Origin: Streptomyces halstedii
GTDB lineage: Bacteria; Actinomycetota; Actinomycetes; Streptomycetales; Streptomycetaceae
Reading direction: 5' to 3'
DNA length: 64,000 nucleotides
NCBI GenBank assembly: GCA_000720535.1
Contig: JOAZ01000027.1
Span: 1 to 64,000 of the forward strand
How positions within the stretch are numbered: position 1 is the first letter of the stretch; each line of letters begins with the position of its first letter. Position numbers and translations under genes: made by a program. Positions 37,390 through 50,749 of this stretch are shown here, one piece after another. Below the pieces are notes generated by a model. It was given only the letters and a program-made list of their open reading frames with translations. It made no database searches and had not been told where the DNA came from.

Positions 37390-38808
37390 GTGACCAGCGC
37401 AGCGCACGGACCGGAGTCCGGGGCCAGGGCGGCCCATCCGGACCATCTCGGGCATGTCATCTTCATCACGGCGGCCGCGGCGATGGGCGGCTTCCTCTTC
37501 GGCTACGACAGCTCCGTCATCAACGGCGCCGTCGAGGCCATCAGGGACCGCTACCACATCGGGTCCGGGACGCTGGCCCAGGTCATCGCCATCGCCCTGA
37601 TCGGCTGTGCGATCGGGGCGGCCACGGCGGGACGCATCGCCGACCGGATCGGCCGTATCCGGTGCATGCGGATCGCCTCGGCCCTCTTCACCATCAGCGC
37701 CGTCGGGTCCGCCCTGCCGTTCGCGCTCTGGGACCTGGCGATGTGGCGCATCATCGGCGGCTTCGCGATCGGCATGGCGTCGGTCATCGGCCCCGCCTAC
37801 ATCGCGGAGGTCTCGCCGCCCGCCTACCGGGGCCGGCTCGGCTCCTTCCAGCAGGCCGCCATCGTCGTCGGCATCGCCGTCTCGCAGCTGGTCAACTTCG
37901 GCATCCTGCAGATCGCGGACGGCGACCAGCGCGGGAAGATCGCCGGCTTGGAAGCCTGGCAGTGGATGCTCGGTGTGATGGTCGTCCCCGCCCTCCTGTA
38001 CGGGATGCTGTCCTTCGCGATCCCCGAGTCGCCGCGCTTCCTGCTCTCGGTCGGCAAGCGTGACCGGGCGCGCAAGATCCTCGAAGAGGTCGAGGGCAAG
38101 GGCGTCGACCTCGACGCCCGCGTGAACGAGATCGAGACGGCCATGCGCCGTGAGCACAAGTCGAAGTTCAGCGACCTGCTGGGCAGCCGCTTCGGCTTCC
38201 TGCCCATCGTCTGGATCGGTATCGGCCTGTCGGTCTTCCAGCAGCTCGTGGGCATCAACGTGGCGTTCTACTACTCGGCGACCCTGTGGCAGTCCGTGGG
38301 CATCGACCCGACGGACTCGTTCTTCTACTCGTTCACCACGTCGATCGTCAACATCATCGGTACGGCGATCGCGATGATCATGGTGGACCGGATCGGCCGC
38401 CGGCCCCTGGCGCTGATCGGCTCGACCGGTATGTGCGTCGCGCTGGCGTTCGAGGCGTGGGCCTTCTCCGCCAAGCTGGTCGACGGCAAGCTGCCGACCA
38501 CCGAGGGCACGGTGGCCCTGATCGCCGCCCATGTGTTCGTCCTCTTCTTCGCCCTCTCGTGGGGTGTCGTCGTCTGGGTCTTCCTGGGCGAGATGTTCCC
38601 GAACCGGCTCCGCGCCGCCGCGCTCGGTGTCGCCGCGTCCGCCCAGTGGATCGCCAACTGGGCGATCACCGCCAGCTTCCCGAGCCTGGCCGACTGGAAC
38701 CTGTCGGGCACGTACATCATCTACGCCTGCTTCGCCGTGCTCTCGATCCCCTTCGTGCTCCTGTTCGTGAAGGAGACCAAGGGCAAGGCGCTGGAGGAGA
38801 TGGGCTGA
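37390..38808 (+). CDS. glcP: Glucose permease of the major facilitator superfamily
   Basis: 472-residue sugar-proton symporter with 12 predicted membrane helices. Sugar-porter motifs: GYDSSVINGAV near residue 38, GRIADRIGR near 80, PESPRFLL near 210, QQLVGINVAFYYS near 280, DRIGRRPL near 333, and KETKGKALEEM at the end. The size equals that of the S. coelicolor glucose permease GlcP, whose gene lies next to smc. GTG 37390 is preceded by AGGAG. No PTS components are nearby. Role: main glucose uptake, and so part of glucose repression physiology. Confidence 0.93.
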   Translation: MTSAAHGPESGARAAHPDHLGHVIFITAAAAMGGFLFGYDSSVINGAVEAIRDRYHIGSGTLAQVIAIALIGCAIGAATAGRIADRIGRIRCMRIASALFTISAVGSALPFALWDLAMWRIIGGFAIGMASVIGPAYIAEVSPPAYRGRLGSFQQAAIVVGIAVSQLVNFGILQIADGDQRGKIAGLEAWQWMLGVMVVPALLYGMLSFAIPESPRFLLSVGKRDRARKILEEVEGKGVDLDARVNEIETAMRREHKSKFSDLLGSRFGFLPIVWIGIGLSVFQQLVGINVAFYYSATLWQSVGIDPTDSFFYSFTTSIVNIIGTAIAMIMVDRIGRRPLALIGSTGMCVALAFEAWAFSAKLVDGKLPTTEGTVALIAAHVFVLFFALSWGVVVWVFLGEMFPNRLRAAALGVAASAQWIANWAITASFPSLADWNLSGTYIIYACFAVLSIPFVLLFVKETKGKALEEMG

Positions 38809-38840
38809 TCCCGCTGTCCCTCCCCACCGCCCGCCGCCCC

Positions 38841-38881
38841 GGCCCGGCCCGGCCGGGCCCGGCCCGGCCGGGCCCGGCCCG
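38841..38881. repeat. 15-bp GC-only tandem repeat after glcP
   Basis: Nearly three units of GGCCCGGCCCGGCCG, wholly G+C and able to fold into hairpins. It sits between convergent glcP and the NCS1 permease gene and probably acts as, or replaces, a terminator. Confidence 0.7.
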
Positions 38882-38954
38882 CGCCGGACCGGGGCGGCGC
38901 CCCGTCGTCCGAGGCACCGTCACGGGCGGACGCGGCGCGTCGCCCACGTCCCCG

Positions 38955-40340
38955 TCACGGGCTTGCGCGGCGCTCCCCTCCGACGGGCCCCGACAGTACG
39001 GCGTACAGTCCGGCCGCGACGAGCGCCGACGAGGCCCAGCCCAGGCCGTTGCGCCCGATCCAGGTGGCGGCGAGCGGGCCGGTCAGCCATTGCGCCCGGA
39101 CGAACAGAAGCCCCACCACGAGGGCCGCGGCCCAGGAGGCCACCGCGGGCAGCCGGAACCCGGCCGTGTACCAGTAGGCACTCGACGCGGTGGTGTCCAT
39201 GAGCGCCTCGGCGTCGTACGCCCGCCCCCGCAGCAGGTCCACGCCGAACACCCCGATCCAGGCGCTGAACGTCACGCCGAGCAGGGCCAGGAAGGTCAGG
39301 AAGGCGTCCAGGAAGTCCGTCGCCGCCACCATCAGCCAGCCGCCGAGCAGCACACTGATCAAGGCGTTCACACCCACGGCCCAGCCGCGGGAGACCGGGA
39401 ACCCGAGCGTCTGGGCGGTGAACCCGGCGGAGTACATCGACATCGCGTTGATCATCACCATGCCGGCCACGGCGATCAGCAGGTACGGCACCGAGATCCA
39501 CGCCGGCAGCAGCTCGCCGATGAAGGCCACCGGGTCCTCGGTGACGGCCAGCCCCGGGGCGCCCACCGCCATCACCGCCCCCATCGCCACCATGGGCGCC
39601 ACGGTGATCACGGCGCCGCCCACGGTCGCCCCGACCATCGCCCCGGCCGACGCCGTACGCGGCAGGTAGCGGGCGAAGTCCGGGGCGGAGGGCACCCAGC
39701 TGATGCCCCCGGCGGCCAGCGTCCCCACCCCCGCGACCGTCAGCGCCGCCGGACCCGCGGGCCGGTCGAGGACCGCCCGCCACGGGGTCGTCACGGCCAG
39801 ATGGACCAGGACGAGCGCGCTGGCGCCGCCGAAGAGGTACGCCGACGCCCCGCAGCACACCCGCAGCGCGCGGATGCCGGCCCCCGAGACGAGGAAGCCG
39901 GCGGCGACGAAGGCGGCCAGCGCCGACAGGGCGAGCGTGCTCGTGCGCCGGACGCCCAGCATCAGGTCGAGCACCGCCAGCAGCGCGAAGGCGCCGGTCA
40001 CCGCGTTGACGGTCTCCCAGCCCCAGCGGGCCACCCACAGCAGGGCCCCGGGCAGCAGGTTGCCGCGTTGCCCGAAGACCGCGCGCGACAGCGCCATACC
40101 CGGCGCGCCTCCGCGCTTCCCGGCGACCGAGACCAGACCCACCAGGGAGAAGGCGAGCAGCGGGGCCGTGACCGCGACGGCCAGCACCTGCCAGAAGTTG
40201 AGGCCGTTGAAGACGGTGAGCCCGGCGCCCACCGTCAGCAGCAGCACCGTCATGTTGGCCGTCACCCAGGTGGGGAAGAGGGTACGGACCCGGCCGGTGC
40301 GCTCCTCGTCGGGGACGGGGTCCAGGCCGCGGTTCTCCAC
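38955..40340 (-). CDS. NCS1-family cytosine/purine permease-like transporter
   Basis: 461 residues with about 12 hydrophobic segments. NCS1 features: an N-terminal PDEERTGRVRTLFPTWVTAN motif, FGQRGNLLPG near 90, and PDFARYLPR near 225, characteristic of codB-type transporters. It probably imports cytosine, purines, hydantoin or a similar nucleobase by cation symport; the substrate is not fixed by these motifs. The GTG at 40338-40340 was chosen; the open frame extends upstream antisense to ftsY. Convergent with glcP, divergent from ftsY. Confidence 0.88.
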   Translation of the reverse strand: MENRGLDPVPDEERTGRVRTLFPTWVTANMTVLLLTVGAGLTVFNGLNFWQVLAVAVTAPLLAFSLVGLVSVAGKRGGAPGMALSRAVFGQRGNLLPGALLWVARWGWETVNAVTGAFALLAVLDLMLGVRRTSTLALSALAAFVAAGFLVSGAGIRALRVCCGASAYLFGGASALVLVHLAVTTPWRAVLDRPAGPAALTVAGVGTLAAGGISWVPSAPDFARYLPRTASAGAMVGATVGGAVITVAPMVAMGAVMAVGAPGLAVTEDPVAFIGELLPAWISVPYLLIAVAGMVMINAMSMYSAGFTAQTLGFPVSRGWAVGVNALISVLLGGWLMVAATDFLDAFLTFLALLGVTFSAWIGVFGVDLLRGRAYDAEALMDTTASSAYWYTAGFRLPAVASWAAALVVGLLFVRAQWLTGPLAATWIGRNGLGWASSALVAAGLYAVLSGPVGGERRASP

Positions 40341-40464
40341 GCGCAGCAGCGTACCGTTAAGCCCCCCTTTTACCCCCAAAAGGCGTATAACGCCCGCGTG
40401 GCCCGTCCGGGGGACGCCCCGGAACCACTCCGCGGCCACGGCTGTGGCCGATACTGGACGCGTT

Positions 40465-41667
40465 ATGGAAATCGTCATCCTTGCTGTAGTCATCGCCCTG
40501 GTCGCGGTCGGCCTGATCAGCGGGCTCGTGGTCAGCAGCCGCAAGAAGAAGCAGCTGCCGCCCTCGGCGCCGTCGAGCACGCCGACCATCACTCCTCCCG
40601 CCGAGCCCCGCGTCGGCGAGGAAGCCGAGAAGCCGCGCGACGAAGCGCGGCGCACCGTCGAGGAGGCCGGTCTCCCCGCCGGGACCCCCGTCGGGGAGGA
40701 ACCGGTCGTCCTCGAACCGGAGGCCCCCGCGCTGGAGGTCCCCGAACCCACCGCGGGCCGGCTGGTGCGCCTGCGCGCCCGGCTCGCCCGCTCGCAGAAC
40801 TCCCTGGGCAAGGGGCTGCTCGCGCTCCTGTCCCGCGACAACCTCGACGAGGACACCTGGGAGGAGATCGAGGACACGCTCCTGACGGCGGACGTCGGTG
40901 TGGCCCCCACCCAGGAGCTCGTGGAGCGGCTGCGCGAACGGGTCCGCGTCCTCGGCACCCGGACGCCCGAGGAGCTGCGCACGCTGCTGCGTGAGGAGCT
41001 CGTCAGCCTGCTCGGCCCCGACTTCGACCGCGAGGTGAAGACCGAGGGCGGTGCCGAGACGCCCGGCGTCGTGATGGTCGTCGGGGTCAACGGCACCGGC
41101 AAGACCACCACGACGGGCAAGCTCGCCCGGGTGCTGGTCGCCGACGGCCGCAGCGTCGTGCTCGGCGCCGCCGACACCTTCCGGGCCGCCGCCGCCGACC
41201 AGCTCCAGACCTGGGGCGAGCGCGTCGGCGCGCGTACCGTCCGCGGGCCCGAGGGCGGCGACCCGGCCTCCATCGCCTTCGACGCGGTGAAGGAGGGCAT
41301 CGCCGAGGGTGCCGACGTGGTACTCATCGACACCGCGGGCCGGCTCCATACCAAGACCGGGCTCATGGACGAGCTCGGCAAGGTCAAGCGGGTCGTCGAG
41401 AAGCACGGGCCGCTCGACGAGATCCTCCTCGTCCTCGACGCCACGACCGGGCAGAACGGCCTGGTGCAGGCCCGTGTCTTCGCGGAGGTCGTGGACATCA
41501 CCGGCATCGTCCTGACCAAGCTCGACGGCACCGCCAAGGGCGGCATCGTCATCGCCGTCCAGCGCGAGCTGGGCGTCCCGGTCAAGCTCATCGGCCTCGG
41601 TGAGGGACCGGACGACCTCGCCCCGTTCGAGCCGGGTGCCTTCGTCGACGCGCTGATCGGCGACTGA
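40465..41667 (+). CDS. ftsY: Signal recognition particle receptor FtsY
   Basis: 400-residue SRP receptor GTPase. Unlike the E. coli protein it begins with a membrane helix (residues 2-25) followed by SRKKKQ. A Pro/Glu-rich linker reaches to about 95, then the N and G domains: GVNGTGKTTTTGKLA near 208, ADTFRAAAADQL near 235, DTAGRL near 289, TKLDGTAKGG near 350. It works with Ffh, encoded 8 kb downstream, in co-translational membrane targeting. Followed by a terminator shared with the convergent prim-pol-like gene. Confidence 0.97.
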   Translation: MEIVILAVVIALVAVGLISGLVVSSRKKKQLPPSAPSSTPTITPPAEPRVGEEAEKPRDEARRTVEEAGLPAGTPVGEEPVVLEPEAPALEVPEPTAGRLVRLRARLARSQNSLGKGLLALLSRDNLDEDTWEEIEDTLLTADVGVAPTQELVERLRERVRVLGTRTPEELRTLLREELVSLLGPDFDREVKTEGGAETPGVVMVVGVNGTGKTTTTGKLARVLVADGRSVVLGAADTFRAAAADQLQTWGERVGARTVRGPEGGDPASIAFDAVKEGIAEGADVVLIDTAGRLHTKTGLMDELGKVKRVVEKHGPLDEILLVLDATTGQNGLVQARVFAEVVDITGIVLTKLDGTAKGGIVIAVQRELGVPVKLIGLGEGPDDLAPFEPGAFVDALIGD

Positions 41668-41691
41668 CCGCACGTACGCCGAGCAGCGCCG

Positions 41692-41729
41692 GAAGGGCGG
41701 TGGACCCCAGCGGGGGCTCACCGCCCTTC
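41692..41729. terminator. Terminator between ftsY and the convergent prim-pol-like gene
   Basis: Inverted repeat GAAGGGCGGTG / CACCGCCCTTC around a 16-base loop that itself contains CCCC/GGGG. Confidence 0.8.
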
Positions 41730-41734
41730 GGCCG

Positions 41735-42382
41735 TCACCAGCGGTGGCATATGTACGCCAGGGTGCCCAGCAGCAGCCGCGCCTGCGGGGGAGCGGCCGC
41801 GGTGTCCGGCACGGGGGCCCGCAGCCAGCGGACCGGGCCGAGACCGCCGAGGTCCGAGGGCGGGGCGGTGAGATAGGAGCCGCGGCCCAGCGCGCGCAGG
41901 TCCAGGTCCGCGTCGTCCCAGCCCATCCGGTAGAGGAGCGTGGGCAGTTGGGCCGCGGCGCCCGGGGCGACGAAGAACTGCGTCCGGCCGTCCGGGGTCA
42001 GTGTGACCGGGCCGACCGGCAGGCCCATCCGCTCCATCCTGACCAGCGCGCGCCGTCCGGCCGCCTCCGCCACGTCCAGTACGTCGAACGTGCGGCCCAC
42101 CGGGAGCAGGAGCGACGCCCCCGTCACCCCGGCCCAGGTGTCGGCGGCCGTCGCGAGGGCGGCACCGGCGGGGACCTCCAGGGAGAAGTCCAGCGGATGC
42201 GCGCCGGGGGCGGCGCACGCGGCGTCCCCGCAGGAGCAGCCCCCCGCCGCCGCCCGCGCGCCGGGGGCGACCGCCCAGCCCCAGAGTCCCGTGTACTCGG
42301 CCACCGCGGACACCCCCGCCGCACGGCCGCGGCGCCGCGCCCCGGAGCGCATCTCGCGGATGCCGCCGATCGTGAAGCCCAT
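41735..42382 (-). CDS. Bifunctional primase/polymerase-like domain protein
   Basis: 215 residues matching the small Streptomyces proteins annotated as bifunctional DNA primase/polymerase N-terminal domain. It begins near VAEYTGLWGWAVAPG, has the cysteine-rich CSCGDAACAAPGAHPLDF region near 50, then LLPVGRTFDVLDV and RTQFFVAP. It is a single truncated domain without helicase, and the full catalytic triad of active prim-pols is not evident to me, so it may have lost polymerase activity. It sits next to nsdA, divergently transcribed. Confidence 0.78.
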   Translation of the reverse strand: MGFTIGGIREMRSGARRRGRAAGVSAVAEYTGLWGWAVAPGARAAAGGCSCGDAACAAPGAHPLDFSLEVPAGAALATAADTWAGVTGASLLLPVGRTFDVLDVAEAAGRRALVRMERMGLPVGPVTLTPDGRTQFFVAPGAAAQLPTLLYRMGWDDADLDLRALGRGSYLTAPPSDLGGLGPVRWLRAPVPDTAAAPPQARLLLGTLAYICHRW

Positions 42383-42810
42383 GCCCCCTCCAACGGGTCC
42401 GACTCACCGGTGGTTACGACGACGGAGCGCGAAACGCCTCCGCCGCCGTGGGCGATCCCGCAGTGCGCGGGGGAGGCTCCAGGGGGGTGGTGCGCGCCTC
42501 CCGCGCGCGCCCCTGAATGCTTCACTCCGCTCTATGCTGATCGCGCTCTGTCAAGTGAATCGCGGACCAGGTCAGGCGCGTTCATCCGAAGGGGTGGCGA
42601 ATGGTGGCGTTTCCGCACCCCCCTCGCCCCAGTGGTGACGGAGGCGTTACTGTCGGTACCCGAGCCTGCAATTGCATGTGCGTCCGTGGGTATGCCCCGG
42701 GCATGGCGAAAACCGGTACGGCGGTGTGCGACCGGCGTACGGGCGGCACCGCGGCACGGCATTCTGATAGAGGTTCGCGCGAGAGATTCCAGCGGGATGG
42801 GGGCCTTCCA
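42383..42810. promoter_or_regulatory. Divergent promoter region between the prim-pol-like gene and nsdA
   Basis: About 430 bases. The nsdA frame stays open back to 42601, but codon third positions there are not biased, so it is taken as untranslated leader. AT-richer patches occur around 42520-42550 and 42640-42700. No unambiguous -35/-10 pair or operator found. Confidence 0.4.
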
Positions 42811-46400
<3,590 letters not shown>

Positions 46401-46438
46401 CCCGCGGAACCACCGGACGACCGACGGAAGGCACCTGG

Positions 46439-48895
46439 GTGACCCGTACCGACGTGACCACCGAAGCGCAGGGCCCGGGACCCAGCGGCTACGCGGCGGC
46501 CCGGCTGCGCCTCCTCCAGCGGGAGGCGCGGTCCGGGCCGCCGCGCCGTGCCGCCCTGGCCCGGCTCACCGACGACTGGCTGACCGCGCTGTTCACCACC
46601 GCCGCCGCGCGGACCGGGGTACGCGGTGCCGCCCTCGTCGCGGTCGGCGGATACGGCCGGGGCGAGCTCTCCCCGCGCAGCGACCTCGACCTGCTGCTCC
46701 TGCACGACGGCAGCGCCGGACCCGCGGCCGTCGCCGCCCTCGCCGACCGCGTCTGGTACCCGCTCTGGGACCTCGGCCTGGCCCTCGACCACTCCGTACG
46801 CACCCACGCCCAGGCCCGGAAGGCCGCGGCGGAGGACCTCAAGGTCCAGCTCGGCCTCCTCGACGCCCGCGCCGTCGCCGGGGACCTCGGACGCGTCGCC
46901 GCCCTGCGCTCCGAGATCCTCACCGACTGGCGCAACCAGGCCCACGAGCGCCTGCCCGCCCTCGCCGCGCTCTGCCGGGAACGGGCCGAGCGCGCCGGTG
47001 AACTCCAGTTCCTCCTGGAACCCGACCTCAAGGAGGCACACGGCGGCCTCCGCGACGCCACCGCGCTGCGCGCCGTCGCCTCCTCCTGGGTCGCCGACGC
47101 CCCCCGCGACGGCCTCGCCGAGGCCCGCCGCGTCCTCCTCGACGTCCGCGACGCCCTCCACCTCACCACCGGCCGCTCCACCGACCGCCTCGCCCTCCAG
47201 GAGCAGGACCAGGTCGCCGCCGCTCTCGGCCTCCTCGACGCGGACACCCTGCTGCGCCAGGTCTACGAGGCCGCCCGCACCGTCTCCTACGCCACCGACG
47301 TCACCTGGCGCGAGGTCGAGCGCGTCCTGCGGGCCCGTTCCGCGCGGCCCCGGCTGCGCGGGCTCCTGGGAGGCGGCTCCAGGAACGCCCCCGAACGCGT
47401 CCCGCTCGCCGAAGGCGTCGTCGAGGCGGACGGCGAGGTCGTCCTCGCCCGCACCGCGCGCCCGGACAAGGACCCCGTCCTCACCCTCCGGGCCGCGGCC
47501 GCCGCCGCCGGGGCCGGGCTCCCGCTCTCCCGTCACCTCGTCCGGCACCTGCGGACCGAGGCGCGGCCGCTCCCGGTGCCCTGGCCCGCCGAGGCCCGGG
47601 AGGAGCTCGTCACCCTGCTCGGCGCCGGTGAGCCCACCGTCGCCGTCTGGGAGGCGCTCGAAGCGGAGGGCATCGTCGCCCGGCTGCTGCCCGACTGGGA
47701 ACGGGTCCGCTGCCGCCCGCAGCGCAACCCCGTGCACACCTGGACCGTCGACCGGCACCTGGTCGAGACGGCCGTACGCGCCTCCCTCCTCACCCGCCGC
47801 GTCGGCCGGCCCGACCTCCTCCTCGTCGCCGCCCTGCTCCACGACCTCGGCAAGGGCCGGCCCGGCGACCACGCGGTGACCGGCGAGGTCATCGCCCGCG
47901 ACACGGCCGCCCGCGTCGGCTTCGACCAGCGGGACACGGCCGTCGTCGCCACCCTCGTACGCCACCACCTGCTGCTCGTCGAGACCGCCACCCGGCGCGA
48001 CCTGGACGACCCGGCGACCGTGCGCGCGGTCGCCGACGCCGTGGGCAGCGCCTCCACCCTGGAACTGCTGCACGCCCTCACCGAGGCCGACGCGCTGGCC
48101 ACCGGACCGGCCGCCTGGAGTTCCTGGCGCGCCTCCCTCGTCACCGACCTCGTCCGGCGCGTCGCCGCCCTGCTGGCGGGGGAGGAGCCCGCCGGACCGG
48201 AACCGCTCGCCGTCGGCGCCGAGCAGGAGCGCCTCGCCGTCGAGGCCCTGCGCACCGGCGGACCCGTCCTCGCCCTGCGCGCCGAGCCGGAACCCGCGCC
48301 GGAGGACGGCGGCCCCGAACCCGTCGGCGTCGAACTCCACATCGCCCTGCCGGACCGGCCCGGTGTCCTGCCGGCCACCGCCGGGGTGCTCGCCCTGCAC
48401 CGGCTCACCGTCCGCTCCGCCGACCTGCGCGCCGTCGAACTCCCCACCGGGCTGGGCGGCTCGGCCGGCCTGCTCGTGCTGAGCTGGCGGGTCGCCACCG
48501 CGTACGGCTCCCTCCCGGAGACCGCCCGGCTCCGCGCCGACCTCGTACGCGCCCTGGACGGCTCCCTGGACATCCGGGCCCGCCTCGCCGAACGCGAGGC
48601 CGCCTCCCCCCGGCGGCGCGGGGCGAAGGCGCCACCGCCCCGGGTGACCGTCGCCCCGGCGGGCTCCCGCCTGGCCACGGTCATCGAGGTACGCGCCCAG
48701 GACGCCCCGGGGCTGCTGCACCGGATCGGCCGGGCCCTGGAACAGAGCGGGGTACGGGTGCGCAGCGCCCACGTCTCGACGCTTGGGGCGAACGCGGTGG
48801 ACGCCTTCTACGTCACCGACGGGGCCGGCGGGTCCTTGCCGCCCCGGGCCGCGGAGGCGCTGGCCGGGGCGGTGGAGACGGCCCTGCGGGAGTGA
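46439..48895 (+). CDS. glnD: PII nucleotidyltransferase/deadenylylase GlnD
   Basis: 818 residues in the standard GlnD order. The nucleotidyltransferase domain has VGGYGRGELSPRSDLDLLLL near 70. An HD hydrolase domain has HDLGKGRPGDHAVTG near 467. Two ACT domains follow near 620-700 and 742-815. It modifies GlnK; in Streptomyces the modification is AMP on Tyr51. GTG 46439 has GGAAGG upstream. Last gene of the amtB operon. Confidence 0.96.
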   Translation: MTRTDVTTEAQGPGPSGYAAARLRLLQREARSGPPRRAALARLTDDWLTALFTTAAARTGVRGAALVAVGGYGRGELSPRSDLDLLLLHDGSAGPAAVAALADRVWYPLWDLGLALDHSVRTHAQARKAAAEDLKVQLGLLDARAVAGDLGRVAALRSEILTDWRNQAHERLPALAALCRERAERAGELQFLLEPDLKEAHGGLRDATALRAVASSWVADAPRDGLAEARRVLLDVRDALHLTTGRSTDRLALQEQDQVAAALGLLDADTLLRQVYEAARTVSYATDVTWREVERVLRARSARPRLRGLLGGGSRNAPERVPLAEGVVEADGEVVLARTARPDKDPVLTLRAAAAAAGAGLPLSRHLVRHLRTEARPLPVPWPAEAREELVTLLGAGEPTVAVWEALEAEGIVARLLPDWERVRCRPQRNPVHTWTVDRHLVETAVRASLLTRRVGRPDLLLVAALLHDLGKGRPGDHAVTGEVIARDTAARVGFDQRDTAVVATLVRHHLLLVETATRRDLDDPATVRAVADAVGSASTLELLHALTEADALATGPAAWSSWRASLVTDLVRRVAALLAGEEPAGPEPLAVGAEQERLAVEALRTGGPVLALRAEPEPAPEDGGPEPVGVELHIALPDRPGVLPATAGVLALHRLTVRSADLRAVELPTGLGGSAGLLVLSWRVATAYGSLPETARLRADLVRALDGSLDIRARLAEREAASPRRRGAKAPPPRVTVAPAGSRLATVIEVRAQDAPGLLHRIGRALEQSGVRVRSAHVSTLGANAVDAFYVTDGAGGSLPPRAAEALAGAVETALRE

Positions 48896-49113
48896 CGTGT
48901 GGGAGGACCCGCCGCGGGGACGGGTTCGCCGCGGGGACGGCCCGTCCGCGCGGCGGGCCGCCGGAACGGGCGCGGGGCGCTCCCCGTGGACGGGACGCGC
49001 GGCACGTGGTCCCCGCCCGGGTTTCTCGCGGGCGGAGACCGTCGTTTCCCGCGAGCCGGATACCCTGGGGTACTGAATCCGATTACCCCCGACCCTGAGG
49101 ACCGACGAGCGCC

Positions 49114-50661
49114 GTGTTCGATACTCTCTCCGACCGCCTTGCCGCGACTTTCAAGAACCTCAGGGGCAAGGGCCGCTTGTCCGAGGCGGACATCGACGCC
49201 ACGGCTCGCGAGATCCGTATCGCCCTGCTCGAAGCCGATGTCGCCCTGCCCGTGGTCCGGTCCTTCATCGCCAAGATCAAGGAACGGGCCCGGGGCGTGG
49301 AGGTCTCCCAGGCGCTGAACCCGGCGCAGCAGATGATCAAGATCGTCAACGAGGAGCTCGTCGGCATCCTCGGCGGCGAGACCCGGCGGCTCCGGTTCGC
49401 CAAGAACCCGCCCACCGTGATCATGCTCGCCGGTCTCCAGGGCGCCGGCAAGACCACCCTCGCGGGCAAGCTCGGCCTCTGGCTCAAGGGCCAGGGCCAC
49501 TCCCCGCTGCTGGTCGCCTGCGACCTCCAGCGCCCCAACGCCGTCAACCAGCTGAGCGTCGTCGCCGACCGCGCGGGCGTCGCGGTGTACGCGCCGGAGC
49601 CGGGCAACGGCGTGGGCGACCCGGTCACGGTGGCCAAGGACTCCATCGAGTACGCCACGGCCAAGGTCCACGACATCGTCATCGTCGACACCGCCGGCCG
49701 TCTCGGCATCGACGAGGAGCTGATGCGGCAGGCCGCGGACATCCGCGACGCCGTCAGCCCCGACGAGATCCTCTTCGTCGTCGACGCGATGATCGGCCAG
49801 GACGCGGTCAACACCGCCGAGGCCTTCCGCGACGGCGTCGGCTTCGACGGTGTCGTGCTCTCCAAGCTCGACGGCGACGCCCGTGGCGGTGCCGCCCTGT
49901 CGATCGCCCATGTCACGGGCAAGCAGATCATGTTCGCGTCGAACGGTGAGAAGCTTGAGGACTTCGACGCCTTCCACCCCGACCGCATGGCCTCGCGCAT
50001 CCTCGACATGGGTGACCTGCTCACCCTGATCGAGCAGGCGGAGAAGACGTTCAGCCAGGAAGAGGCCGCCAAGATGGCCTCCAAGCTGGCGTCGAGCAAG
50101 GGCAAGGACTTCACGCTCGACGACTTCCTGGCGCAGATGGAGCAGGTCCGCAAGATGGGCTCCATCTCCAAGCTGCTCGGGATGCTGCCCGGTATGGGGC
50201 AGATCAAGGACCAGATCAACAACATCGACGAGCGGGACGTGGACCGCACGGCCGCGATCATCAAGTCGATGACCCCGAGGGAACGTGCCGAGCCGACGCT
50301 CATCAACGGCTCCCGCCGGGCCCGTATCGCCAAGGGGTCCGGGGTCGAGGTCTCCGCGGTGAAGAACCTCGTGGAGCGCTTCTTCGAGGCCCGCAAGATG
50401 ATGTCGAAGATGGCCCAGGGCGGCGGGATGCCGGGCATGCCCGGGATGCCCGGCATGGGGGGCGGCCCCGGCCGTCAGAAGAAGCAGGTCAAGCAGGCCA
50501 AGGGCAAGCGCAAGAGCGGCAACCCGATGAAGCGCAAGGCCGAGGAGCAGGCGGCCGCGGCCCGTCGTGAGCAGGCGGCGCAGGGCGGGGCGTTCAACCT
50601 GCCGGCCGAGGGCGACAAGAACTTCGAACTGCCGGACGAGTTCAAGAAGTTCATGGGCTGA
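49114..50661 (+). CDS. ffh: Signal recognition particle protein Ffh
   Basis: 515-residue SRP54 GTPase. N domain, then G domain with GLQGAGKTTLAGKLG near 107, DTAGRLGIDEEL near 192 and SKLDGDARGGAAL near 250, then a methionine-rich M domain from about 325. The C-terminal tail includes GMPGMPGMPGMGGG, a longer Gly/Met run than in E. coli, and a basic stretch. Binds signal sequences and 4.5S RNA and docks on FtsY, also encoded in this window. The GTG start lies 35 bases after an AT-rich patch at 49078. Confidence 0.98.
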   Translation: MFDTLSDRLAATFKNLRGKGRLSEADIDATAREIRIALLEADVALPVVRSFIAKIKERARGVEVSQALNPAQQMIKIVNEELVGILGGETRRLRFAKNPPTVIMLAGLQGAGKTTLAGKLGLWLKGQGHSPLLVACDLQRPNAVNQLSVVADRAGVAVYAPEPGNGVGDPVTVAKDSIEYATAKVHDIVIVDTAGRLGIDEELMRQAADIRDAVSPDEILFVVDAMIGQDAVNTAEAFRDGVGFDGVVLSKLDGDARGGAALSIAHVTGKQIMFASNGEKLEDFDAFHPDRMASRILDMGDLLTLIEQAEKTFSQEEAAKMASKLASSKGKDFTLDDFLAQMEQVRKMGSISKLLGMLPGMGQIKDQINNIDERDVDRTAAIIKSMTPRERAEPTLINGSRRARIAKGSGVEVSAVKNLVERFFEARKMMSKMAQGGGMPGMPGMPGMGGGPGRQKKQVKQAKGKRKSGNPMKRKAEEQAAAARREQAAQGGAFNLPAEGDKNFELPDEFKKFMG

Positions 50662-50698
50662 CCGGCGTCCCGGCACGGGCCGCGCGCGTACGTACGTC

Positions 50699-50726
50699 AG
50701 GGGCGCTCCACCCGGTGGGCGCCCCT
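50699..50726. terminator. Terminator between ffh and the convergent methyltransferase gene
   Basis: AGGGGCGC / GCGCCCCT inverted repeat with an inner CCACC/GGTGG pairing, followed by TTCGG. Confidence 0.8.
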
Positions 50727-50749
50727 TCGGCGTGTCTCCGGCCGGACGG

